Positions 32,643-40,503 of a DNA stretch of 64,000 nucleotides are shown one piece after another. The stretch lies in the NCBI GenBank assembly GCA_040274725.1, contig JBEMAQ010000007.1:62001-126000 (forward strand), in the 5' to 3' direction. The notes below the pieces were generated by a model. It was not told where the DNA came from. It made no database searches and saw only the letters and a list, made by a program, of their open reading frames with translations. A program made the translations under genes and the position numbers. Numbering within the stretch: the first letter of the stretch is position 1; every line of letters begins with the position of its first letter. Origin of the DNA: Solibacillus sp040274725. Its GTDB lineage: Bacteria > Bacillota > Bacilli > Bacillales_A > Planococcaceae.

Positions 32643-34073
32643 TTATGTTTGTTTTTGTTGAATTAAGTACTGTTTAAATCGCTCATCTTTCTCCGCTACT
32701 TGATCTACCTCAAAGCGGAAGATAAATTTCGCACAAACAAAGTACACGATACAAGATAAGAAGAACGTTGGAATACCAGCTGTAATTTGTAAAAACAATC
32801 CTTTTGCTTCAAGCGTAATCGGGTTGTAAATGCCCCAATAGAAGAAGTAGCTGACGACAAGCGCAATAATTGCTGATGGATTGAAGCCAAACCAATATCT
32901 ATACTTACCATTTGTGTTGTATAAATCACGCATTGAAATATTTTGCTTTTTCACAAAGAAGTAATCTGCAATTAAGATGCCTCCTAAGCTAGCCATTGAA
33001 AACGAAATAACCGACATGAAAATATTAAAAGCATCATAAAATGATGAGTTTAATAATAAGAAAATTGTTGGTAATAATGCCCCAACTGCTAAAAACCATG
33101 AGCTCTTCGAAAACAATGTTTTAAAGCTAATCGCAAACGAATACATTAAGAACAATGTTGCACCTAAGTTAGCTACTGTTAATAATAGAAGCCCCACAAT
33201 TGCAAACTTGCTTCCCATAATGGCATGCATCCAATCACCCGGATAAAGAGAGCCTGATACTAATGCTGCAAGTGCTCCTGCAACGGCCGCTACAACAACG
33301 ATCACCCCGTAGCTATAAAAACTTGCTTGATAGGCTGATCTAGAGGATTTTGCTAAACGGCTATATTGCCCTAAATACGGCAGCCATGAAAAGCCTAATG
33401 CTACGTTAATTTCAAGTGCTGTCATAAAGGATTGTTGATAATTTTCAAACGGTTCTACAGGTGTTAATTTACTAAAGGCTGGAATATGGTCCGAGAAAAT
33501 AACCGCCAGAATTAATCCAACTAAAAACAATAGGAATGATGGTACAGCAATTAAATTAAATTTACGAATCGCTGCCGGTCCACGAAAAACAATGAGTAAT
33601 GCGATTAGACAAAGGGCAATGGCACAAACAGTCGGACCATTAGCGCCTGATACAATTGCAGGTGCATTAACAATCTTCGCCACGCTTGACAGTGATTCGC
33701 CTGCCATAAAAAGCGCCAGTGCACTATAGCCTAATGACAGTAAATAAAATAAACCGAAAAAGGCGATTCCACCGTTATAACCTAGAGCACTCCGGTACCC
33801 TACGAATGTATCGACACCGTACTTGGCAAAATAAATGGCCACAGGTGCAATTAAAAACATCGGAAATGCATTTCCAAATAAAACAGCAATCATTGAATCT
33901 TTTCCATCTAGCATCGTCCCAGCATACGCACCAGACAGTAAACCAAATGCAGATAAACCAATTACTGTTTGAACAAGCAACAAATCAAAAAAGCTCATTT
34001 TGCGTTCCGACTTATGTGTCGGCAAATAGGCAAAGGCGATATCTGCGTTCACAAATGACTTTGTTTTTGACAA
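32643..34073 (-). CDS. NCS1-type (purine-cytosine permease family) transporter
   Basis: About 476 aa with roughly twelve membrane helices. Family pattern: an N-terminal segment rich in FFDLLLVQTVIGLSAFGLLSGAYAGTML, then FLIAPVAIYFAKYGVDTFVGYRSALGYNG, and ISFSMASLGGILIADYFFVKKQN late in the sequence (the I-A-D-Y motif of NCS1 proteins). NCS1 members take up nucleobases, hydantoins, thiamine and related nitrogen compounds with Na+ or H+. Here its place in the N-demethylase operon suggests import of an N-methylated or N-alkylated compound (inference). Start: TTG 34073 has the G-run ribosome-binding site 6 nt away, while ATG 34079 touches it; I prefer the TTG. It begins about 20 nt after the small TM gene. 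Confidence 0.78.
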   Translation of the reverse strand: MSKTKSFVNADIAFAYLPTHKSERKMSFFDLLLVQTVIGLSAFGLLSGAYAGTMLDGKDSMIAVLFGNAFPMFLIAPVAIYFAKYGVDTFVGYRSALGYNGGIAFFGLFYLLSLGYSALALFMAGESLSSVAKIVNAPAIVSGANGPTVCAIALCLIALLIVFRGPAAIRKFNLIAVPSFLLFLVGLILAVIFSDHIPAFSKLTPVEPFENYQQSFMTALEINVALGFSWLPYLGQYSRLAKSSRSAYQASFYSYGVIVVVAAVAGALAALVSGSLYPGDWMHAIMGSKFAIVGLLLLTVANLGATLFLMYSFAISFKTLFSKSSWFLAVGALLPTIFLLLNSSFYDAFNIFMSVISFSMASLGGILIADYFFVKKQNISMRDLYNTNGKYRYWFGFNPSAIIALVVSYFFYWGIYNPITLEAKGLFLQITAGIPTFFLSCIVYFVCAKFIFRFEVDQVAEKDERFKQYLIQQKQT

Positions 34074-34094
34074 AATCATCCCCCCTTAAATAAA

Positions 34095-34301
34095 TTATAC
34101 AAAGAACGCAGTTGCTGTAATAACCGCCATCACAATTGTGACCGCTAAAAAATCATTTACTTTAACTTTTTCTTTTGCATTAATTGCTTCATCCTCAAAT
34201 TCTTCAATTCTTCTCTCTAAGTCTTCATACATTGAGCGAACAAACGGCTCCTCCGAATACAGTTCCTTGTTATAGCTCTTTACCTGACCCGTTAATTCCA
34301 T
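34095..34301 (-). CDS. Small tail-anchored membrane protein leading the sigma-54 operon
   Basis: A 68-aa protein with an excellent ribosome-binding site (AAAAAAGGAGGAG) before ATG 34301. The first 48 residues are charged and predicted helical (YEDLERRIEEFEDEAINAKEK, coiled-coil like); the last 20 are a single membrane helix (NDFLAVTIVMAVITATAFFV), so it should be tail-anchored with its N-terminus inside. It is the first gene after the sigma-54 promoter and directly precedes the NCS1 transporter, which suggests an accessory subunit of that transporter, like the small partners of some secondary transporters. I recognise no family. Confidence 0.75.
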   Translation of the reverse strand: MELTGQVKSYNKELYSEEPFVRSMYEDLERRIEEFEDEAINAKEKVKVNDFLAVTIVMAVITATAFFV

Positions 34302-34337
34302 CTCTTCTCCTCCTTTTTTGGTTGTTACTTTTATTAA

Positions 34338-34353
34338 TGCAAGTTGCGTGCCA
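34338..34353 (-). promoter_or_regulatory. Sigma-54 (-24/-12) promoter of the N-demethylase operon
   Basis: On the minus strand the sequence is TTGGCACGCAACTTGCAT. It matches the sigma-54 consensus YTGGCACGNNNNTTGCW at every fixed position with correct spacing (-24 TGGCAC, -12 TTGCA). It lies about 37 nt before the first gene of the operon and opposite a sigma-54 activator gene. Confidence 0.92.
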
Positions 34354-34404
34354 AATGATAAATGATTGATTTTTCTGACTTTAAAGTTAAAATTAAGTTA
34401 TATA

Positions 34405-34441
34405 AATTCCAAATTTGAAATTTTTATTTCAATTATGAAAT
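34405..34441. promoter_or_regulatory. Candidate upstream activator site of the sigma-54 operon
   Basis: Perfect inverted repeat ATTTCA-ATTA-TGAAAT at 34426-34441 and, next to it, a near-palindrome around CCAAATTTGAAATTT (34409-34423). They lie 55-100 bp upstream of the -24 element and directly before the activator gene, the usual place for an enhancer-binding protein. AT-rich sequence makes chance matches possible. Confidence 0.4.
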
Positions 34442-34469
34442 TATCGTTACATACTCAAGGAGGATCTCA

Positions 34470-36263
34470 ATGGAACAGGTTGCAATTTTATCTCAAATGT
34501 TTGATTTTTCGATTGTTGTTAACGAAAAAGGTGACATTGTTCATTTTTACTCAACAAACGAAACATACAAGAAAGATCTTTCACACTATCAACAGCTTTC
34601 TCAATTTGAAGAAGCAACGTTTCACGAGCCCATTTATCCGTCTTTCCAGCCCTCTTTAGAAAAACAAACTTTTTTACAACAAACTTGGACAAACCATCGT
34701 GTATTAACTTATGTCATTCCATCCGATGAACTACTAATTTTTGGCTATAATATTTTAGACAAACATATTACGCATACAACCGAGGAAAAATTCACGGAAA
34801 ATTCCTTCATCATTAAAAGTACGCCGATGCAAGCCGTAGCAGATAAAATTTCTAAAGCTGCAAAGGCTTCAGCGACTACGCTAATACTCGGAGAATCTGG
34901 TGTAGGAAAAGAGCTTGCTGCACGCGCAATTTATCAGGCCAGTCCACGAAAAGACCATCCATTCGTCGCCATCAATTGTGGTGCCATCCCAGAAAACCTA
35001 CTTGAGAGCGAACTATTCGGTTACACAGGTGGTTCATTTACCGGTGCTCAGAAAAACGGGAAAATAGGAAAGTTTAGAGAAGCAAATGAGGGGGTTATTT
35101 TTTTAGATGAGGTTGGTGAGCTACCACTTAGTATGCAAGTAAAACTTTTACGTGTTCTTCAGGAGCGTGTCGTAACGCCCATTGGCTCTTCGGTAGAATA
35201 CCCATTAGATGTACAGGTCATTGCGGCTACTAATCAATCATTAATCAATATGGTACATGAAGGCACGTTTCGTGAAGATTTATATTACCGATTAAATATC
35301 GTGCCAATTATTATTCCGCCTTTACGCGAGCGTGCGGTGGAAATCCCCGAGCTGATTGAGTATTTTACGGCAATGTACAACCAAAAATACCACTGCTCGA
35401 AATTTTTCTCTAGTAAAGCCATCGATTTTTTAACGCTACAAGAATGGCCTGGTAATGTACGCGAACTTGAAAACTTTATTGAGCGCGCCATTATTTTATC
35501 CGATGAAGATCTCATTAGCCTACAAATAGCAAAGCAATTTTTAGCTGTTTCAAACAATCAAGATAACCGTCGAACGTTACTCATCAATCAATTGATGCCT
35601 TTACAAGAAGCACAGGAGTTGCTTGAAGAACAACTGATTACAATGGCGATGGAAAAATATAATTCCTTAAAACTTGCCGCAAGCGTATTAGGGGTTAGTC
35701 AGCCAACGATGAGCCGAAAATATAAAAAAATTAAAGAAGCACAACAAGACAGTCGACCACTATTTAGTACGCGCGTCGTATTAGAAAATGAGTTAAATAA
35801 ACGTTTACGTTCAACCGCTGTCGTAACGTCTGTTTCTATTTCACCAGATCTTTTAGAAAATGCCATCAATCATTTACATGACCCGCAATACTTGCATCCC
35901 GTCTCCGAGCAGCTCACACAAATTTATGAGCAGGAAGACGGCGTAGAATGGGGCTTTATTTTTATTAAGGACAAAACCGGAAATATTATTAACCTTACCT
36001 CAAGCGAAGAATTTGTCATTCCTGTTGGTCATATTTACATTGGTAGTGATACCATTTTGAAATCGATTGATGATGCATATAATGGCATTATTAGTGTGAC
36101 ACCAATCTATGAGGATGAATTTGGTGAGTGGAAAACTTGCTGTGCACCACTGTATGATACGAAAGGAAATGTCATTGCTACTTTAGGCTTCGACTACTCG
36201 AAAGACTACGTGAATAATGAATTAATTAAACTAAGTCAATCGTTAAATATCACACTGTGCTAA
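34470..36263 (+). CDS. Sigma-54-dependent transcriptional activator with C-terminal Cache-like sensor
   Basis: A 597-aa enhancer-binding protein. Order: a PAS-like N-terminal region (about 1-110), an AAA+ central domain (about 115-350) with Walker A GESGVGKE (about 140-147), Walker B IFLDEVGEL, RNLRE-type WPGNVRELENF at its end, and the sigma-54-contact loop written GSFTGA instead of the usual GAFTGA; a Fis-type helix-turn-helix (LAASVLGVSQPTMSRKYKKI, about 404-423); then about 170 further residues. This last part includes WGFIFIKDKTGNIINLT and PLYDTKGNVIATLGFDYS, a pattern typical of Cache/PDC ligand-sensing folds. A sensor after the DNA-binding domain is unusual. It is divergent from the N-demethylase operon and is its likely regulator. 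AAGGAGG precedes ATG. Confidence 0.88.
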   Translation: MEQVAILSQMFDFSIVVNEKGDIVHFYSTNETYKKDLSHYQQLSQFEEATFHEPIYPSFQPSLEKQTFLQQTWTNHRVLTYVIPSDELLIFGYNILDKHITHTTEEKFTENSFIIKSTPMQAVADKISKAAKASATTLILGESGVGKELAARAIYQASPRKDHPFVAINCGAIPENLLESELFGYTGGSFTGAQKNGKIGKFREANEGVIFLDEVGELPLSMQVKLLRVLQERVVTPIGSSVEYPLDVQVIAATNQSLINMVHEGTFREDLYYRLNIVPIIIPPLRERAVEIPELIEYFTAMYNQKYHCSKFFSSKAIDFLTLQEWPGNVRELENFIERAIILSDEDLISLQIAKQFLAVSNNQDNRRTLLINQLMPLQEAQELLEEQLITMAMEKYNSLKLAASVLGVSQPTMSRKYKKIKEAQQDSRPLFSTRVVLENELNKRLRSTAVVTSVSISPDLLENAINHLHDPQYLHPVSEQLTQIYEQEDGVEWGFIFIKDKTGNIINLTSSEEFVIPVGHIYIGSDTILKSIDDAYNGIISVTPIYEDEFGEWKTCCAPLYDTKGNVIATLGFDYSKDYVNNELIKLSQSLNITLC

Positions 36264-36272
36264 CTATTTAAA

Positions 36273-36310
36273 AGGGACTATACCTGCATAAGTGCATAGG
36301 TATAGTCCCT
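36273..36310. terminator. Terminator between the activator and sigL (bidirectional)
   Basis: AGGGACTATACCT / AGGTATAGTCCCT, a perfect 13-bp stem with a loop that contains GCA/TGC. TTTT follows on the minus strand. Confidence 0.8.
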
Positions 36311-36317
36311 CTATTAT

Positions 36318-37598
36318 TTATTGTGCTTCATTTAAGTAAATTCGCTTGTGCGAGCTCGGTATATTTTGCATTTCTCGGTATTTCGTTACCGTTCTTCTTG
36401 AAATTTTAATCTCTTTTTGCTGTAAAAGCTCCACCAATTGCTGGTCACTATAAGGTGCCGTTTTCGGTTCATGATGGATTAACTGTGCAATATGCTCACA
36501 AATAACCGCAACTGCCGTATTGCCGACGGATTTCACAAAGAAATCTTGAATGGCCATCATACCAAGCGGTGTATAAACATACTTTCCTTTTAATGCGCGG
36601 CTAATTGTTGATTCATGTAATTCAAGTGCAGCAGCTGCATCCTTAAATTTCAGCGGCTTTAATGTTTTTGATTTTTGCTCTAAAAAATCACACTGCTGGT
36701 CAACAATAAATTGAATAATATCAAATAACGTTTTCTTTCGGAAATCAATCCCTTGCACAAGCGCTACATAGTCTCTCATGCATTGCTGATAATAGACCGG
36801 TTTATCTTGTTTCAATATTTCAGCATAAATTGTTTGTAGTCTAATCTCCGGTAAGGCGTAATCTTCTAATTCTATCAACCATTCACCATTCATTTTAGAA
36901 ATAGAGGCATCTGGTCTAATCGTAGGCGCTGCATCATGCAAAGAGATGACGGGCATACGTGGTAACTGTTTAATGAAATGGATTGTATCAATTACTTCGG
37001 GAATCGGCACTTGATACTTTTTACTTAATCCTTTGACATCCATTTTTGCCATTGCTTTTAGTTCTTTTTCAACAAAAACCTTTGCAAGCTTCGGTGCCAT
37101 TTTATTATTCTCAATATGACGACATAAAAATTGAACGATATTCAATGAGCCCACACCAACCGGATCAAATGATTGGAGTAATGTCATTAATTCCTTGGCC
37201 TTCGACGGCGCAATGCTGAAATTCTCAGCTAGCTCTTCCATAGTCACTGTTAAAAATAATCGTTCATCTAGCGCTTCAATCAAAAGACGCATTATTTGGT
37301 TATCCTGTTTATTTAAGCTGACAGGAATTTGTTCAACTAAGAAAGCCTTCATGCATTCTTTTTGAACCAATTGAGGGTCTAAATCATTCCTTACATTACG
37401 ATTGATTTTATAGTACGTCTCACGGTAAGCTGGTTCTTTTCGATGTTCAACAAGCTCTACTAATGGATTTTCTAAAAAACTTTTTTCTACTAAACCTGTT
37501 AATTCAACTGTCGTCATTTGCAACAGCTGTAAATGTTGAATCATTTGCGCTGTTAATTGTTGTGTCATTTTTGTTTGTAATGTTAATTGTGCCTGCAC
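36318..37598 (-). CDS. sigL: RNA polymerase sigma-54 factor
   Basis: A 426-aa RpoN/SigL. Region I (glutamine- and leucine-rich, MTQQLTAQMIQHLQLLQM) binds activator and core; the central core-binding domain includes SFDPVGVGSLNIVQFL; the C-terminal DNA-binding part has an HTH (ALELHESTISRALKGKYVYTPLGM) and the RpoN box SRRTVTKYREMQNIPSS (usual form ARRTVAKYRE). Start GTG 37598 with AGAGGTGG 6 nt upstream. It follows the ABC importer genes on the same strand by 64 nt and is probably expressed with them. It sits next to its own target operon and activator. Confidence 0.95.
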   Translation of the reverse strand: MQAQLTLQTKMTQQLTAQMIQHLQLLQMTTVELTGLVEKSFLENPLVELVEHRKEPAYRETYYKINRNVRNDLDPQLVQKECMKAFLVEQIPVSLNKQDNQIMRLLIEALDERLFLTVTMEELAENFSIAPSKAKELMTLLQSFDPVGVGSLNIVQFLCRHIENNKMAPKLAKVFVEKELKAMAKMDVKGLSKKYQVPIPEVIDTIHFIKQLPRMPVISLHDAAPTIRPDASISKMNGEWLIELEDYALPEIRLQTIYAEILKQDKPVYYQQCMRDYVALVQGIDFRKKTLFDIIQFIVDQQCDFLEQKSKTLKPLKFKDAAAALELHESTISRALKGKYVYTPLGMMAIQDFFVKSVGNTAVAVICEHIAQLIHHEPKTAPYSDQQLVELLQQKEIKISRRTVTKYREMQNIPSSHKRIYLNEAQ

Positions 37599-37661
37599 CT
37601 ATGTCCACCTCTCTCTGCAAGTAATCCGTTTAAATTAAACGCTTATTCGAAGATTCGCTTG

Positions 37662-38726
37662 CTAGTTCGCTAAAATCGATACGCGCTCTTTTTTCCAGCT
37701 TAAGTAAACATTCGAACCATCTTCAAATTCATTCTCTACTTGAGCCGATGTTAAAACCTTGATTTCCTTACCAGACAATAGTCTTACAACGACTTTATGC
37801 GCTGTTCCTACGAAAATTTTTTCACTAACTACCCCTTCTAAAATCGTATCGCTTGTACGTTGCTGCGAAATGGTAATATGCTCTGGGCGAATCGAAACGT
37901 GAACATCATCTGTTACTAATGCTTCATTAAAATTCGATAATGCTACTCGCTCCCCTTCTAGCAGTAAAATGCGTTCTTGTCCCTCTGCCACAACTTGTCC
38001 TTCTAGTAAATTCGTTTCACCAATAAAATCTGCAACGAATCGCGTTTTCGGCTCATTATAAATAACATGCGGCACATCAATCTGCTCAATATTGCCGTTA
38101 TTCATGACACAAATGCGATCAGACATTGTCAATGCCTCTTCTTGGTCATGCGTAACATAAATAAACGTAATCCCTAAGCGCTGCTGCAAATGCTTCAGCT
38201 CAAATTGCATTTGCTTACGTAGTTTTAAATCGAGCGCGCCTAACGGTTCATCTAGTAAAAGCACGCGCGGGTTATTGATAATGGCACGTCCAATCGCCAC
38301 ACGCTGCTGCTGACCACCTGAAAGCTGTCTCGGTTTACGGTCCGAAAAATTTTCCATTTGTACAAGGCGTAATACTTCATCGACACGCTCGGCAATTTCA
38401 TTTTTTGGTACTTTTTTCATTTTCAACCCATAACCCACATTTTCACGCACCGTCATATGTGGAAATAATGCATAGCTTTGAAATACGGTATTCACATCAC
38501 GTTTATAAGGAGGCTTGTCAGCGATATTTTCATTGTTTAATAAAATTTCACCGTCTGTTGGTTGTTCAAATCCTGCAATCATACGAAGCGTCGTCGTTTT
38601 CCCGCAGCCGCTTGGACCAAGTAGCGTTAAAAACTCGCCTTTATATACTTGTAAATCTAAGTTTTTAACAATGTGGTTTTCCCCATAAAATTTATTGACA
38701 TGATTTACTGAAATTGTTACTTCCAT
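37662..38726 (-). CDS. potA: Polyamine-type ABC transporter ATP-binding protein (PotA-like)
   Basis: A 354-aa ATPase. Walker A GPSGCGKTT (about 38-46), Q-loop FQSYALFPHMTVRENVGYGL, signature LSGGQQQRVAIGRA (about 139), Walker B VLLLDEPLGALD, then a C-terminal TOBE domain (about 240-354; VSIRPEHITISQ). It energises the PotB-PotC permease. The ATG is close to the potC stop and uses AAGGAGG from the end of potC. Confidence 0.93.
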   Translation of the reverse strand: MEVTISVNHVNKFYGENHIVKNLDLQVYKGEFLTLLGPSGCGKTTTLRMIAGFEQPTDGEILLNNENIADKPPYKRDVNTVFQSYALFPHMTVRENVGYGLKMKKVPKNEIAERVDEVLRLVQMENFSDRKPRQLSGGQQQRVAIGRAIINNPRVLLLDEPLGALDLKLRKQMQFELKHLQQRLGITFIYVTHDQEEALTMSDRICVMNNGNIEQIDVPHVIYNEPKTRFVADFIGETNLLEGQVVAEGQERILLLEGERVALSNFNEALVTDDVHVSIRPEHITISQQRTSDTILEGVVSEKIFVGTAHKVVVRLLSGKEIKVLTSAQVENEFEDGSNVYLSWKKERVSILAN

Positions 38727-38728
38727 TG

Positions 38729-39517
38729 TTATTCCTCCTTATTCGTTAATACCGTCGAAACGATAATCAATACGAGTGAAAAGACAAATATTAACGTTGA
38801 AATGGCATTTACCTCTGGCGTAATTCCGTTTCGCGTCATCCCCCAAATTTCTAATGGCAAAGTCGAATACAACCCGTTTAAGAAGAACGTTACGGGAATC
38901 TCGTCTAACGAAAGGGTAAACGCTAATAAGCTCGCCCCAATGAGTGCCGTCTTAATATTCGGCAAAATAATATGGACAAATGTTTGCCATTTTGTCGCGC
39001 CTAAATCTGAGCTCGCTTCTTCAAGTGAAGGGTCTAAACGTCTAAGGCGCGTATACACTTGAGGTAAAATAACACCCGTTAAAAATGTAGAATGTCCAAT
39101 TAACACCGCCCAAAAGCCTTGCATAATCCCGATTTCTTGGAAGAAGCTTAGCATCGCTACCCCGGTTAAAATCCCTGGTAGCATCATCGGTAAAAGGACA
39201 CCGCGCTCGATAATACCGCTCCCGAAAAACTTATAGCGATATAATGCAAAGGCACCTGGTACACCTAAAAGGGATGCAATAATTGTCGCAGTAATCGCTA
39301 GCGTCACAGAATTTTTCAATGCTTGAATGAGCGCTGTATTTCCAAACATTTGCTCATACCATCTTAACGAGAACCCAGACATCGGGAAGCTGTTCACTGT
39401 ATCTGGATTGAAAGAATAGATGACTACTACGAGTAGCGGCAAATATAAAAATGCTAATACGAGAAACGATAACAGCATGAGTAGCACCGTACTAGAATGA
39501 CGTAATTTACTTAACAT
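38729..39517 (-). CDS. potC: Polyamine-type ABC permease (PotC-like)
   Basis: A 262-aa inner-membrane permease with about six transmembrane helices and the binding-protein-dependent transport motif EASSDLGATKWQTFVHIILP near 175-194, which docks on PotA. ATG 39517 is used with TAGGTG 6 nt upstream, rather than GTG 39526 immediately after the potB stop. PotC-type permeases pair with PotB. Coupled translation with its neighbours is likely. Confidence 0.92.
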   Translation of the reverse strand: MLSKLRHSSTVLLMLLSFLVLAFLYLPLLVVVIYSFNPDTVNSFPMSGFSLRWYEQMFGNTALIQALKNSVTLAITATIIASLLGVPGAFALYRYKFFGSGIIERGVLLPMMLPGILTGVAMLSFFQEIGIMQGFWAVLIGHSTFLTGVILPQVYTRLRRLDPSLEEASSDLGATKWQTFVHIILPNIKTALIGASLLAFTLSLDEIPVTFFLNGLYSTLPLEIWGMTRNGITPEVNAISTLIFVFSLVLIIVSTVLTNKEE

Positions 39518-39526
39518 TTTGCGCAC

Positions 39527-40423
39527 CTACTTCCTTCTATCATCCGGATCAATTGCAGAAAATTTCTTTTCGGCATTTCCCGTAATTTTTAAAATAGTTA
39601 ATGTTAGAATGAGAATTAAAATACCTATTGCCGAACCATATGGCCAGTTATTTGATGTACCAAATTGCTGTTGAATCACATTGGCAATCATTGTTCCACT
39701 ACTTGGCCCACCTAGTAATGCTGGTGCTAAGAAGTCACCCATTGATAAGACAAATGCCATCGTCCCCCCAGCGATTACTCCTGGCAAAATTAACGGAAAC
39801 ACAACTTGAGCAAATGTTTTAAAACGACTCGCGCCTAGATCTTTTGAAGCTTCCACTAAATTTAATGGCACTTGCTCAAGTGATGTATAAATAGGCATTA
39901 ACACAAACGGTAAATAAATATGGATCATCGCAATGGTTACAGATACTTCACTGTACAGTAAAAACTCCAGTGGCTTATCTGTCACACCTATCCAAATTAA
40001 AAACGAGTTTAAAATACCCGAGCTACCTAAAATAATTTTCCAAGAGTACGCACGAACGATGTAACTTACCCATAGCGGAATAATTACAAGCGTGTATAAA
40101 AACTGCTTATAATTCGTCACTTTAAATCGAATGAAATACGCTAATGGTAAACTAAATAAAATACAGAAAAAGGTTACTGTAAGTGCGAGCTTCAATGTGT
40201 CTAGTAACACTAAATAAGTTGGGTTCGTTGTATTTTCAGATGAGAAAAACTTCGTGTAGTTACTTAAATTAAATTCTTTGATGACATCAAATGTGCCCGC
40301 TTTCCAAAAGCTATAGCTAAATAAATTTAAATAAGGACCTATTAAAAATATTAATAACCAAAGAGCGATTGGTAGCACTAATATGTATAGCCCTAATTTG
40401 CTCTTTTTTTGAGGCTGCTTCAT
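39527..40423 (-). CDS. potB: Polyamine-type ABC permease (PotB-like)
   Basis: A 298-aa permease with about six transmembrane helices; the EAA loop reads EASKDLGASRFKTFAQVVFP (about 190-209). It forms the channel with PotC. ATG with GAGAGG about 5 nt upstream. It follows the binding-protein gene after an 80-nt gap that contains a hairpin. Confidence 0.92.
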   Translation of the reverse strand: MKQPQKKSKLGLYILVLPIALWLLIFLIGPYLNLFSYSFWKAGTFDVIKEFNLSNYTKFFSSENTTNPTYLVLLDTLKLALTVTFFCILFSLPLAYFIRFKVTNYKQFLYTLVIIPLWVSYIVRAYSWKIILGSSGILNSFLIWIGVTDKPLEFLLYSEVSVTIAMIHIYLPFVLMPIYTSLEQVPLNLVEASKDLGASRFKTFAQVVFPLILPGVIAGGTMAFVLSMGDFLAPALLGGPSSGTMIANVIQQQFGTSNNWPYGSAIGILILILTLTILKITGNAEKKFSAIDPDDRRK

Positions 40424-40450
40424 CTAATCCTCTCCCTACTAAAGAAGGAA

Positions 40451-40474
40451 GCTAATAGTGCAAACACTATTAGC
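40451..40474 (-). other. Intercistronic hairpin between potD and potB
   Basis: Perfect 10-bp stem GCTAATAGTG / CACTATTAGC with loop CAAA. On the minus strand the sequence after it is only moderately T-rich, so partial termination or mRNA protection is more likely than a full stop. Confidence 0.6.
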
Positions 40475-40503
40475 CCTTTTTGTTTTAACATAACCCGGTT
40501 ACA

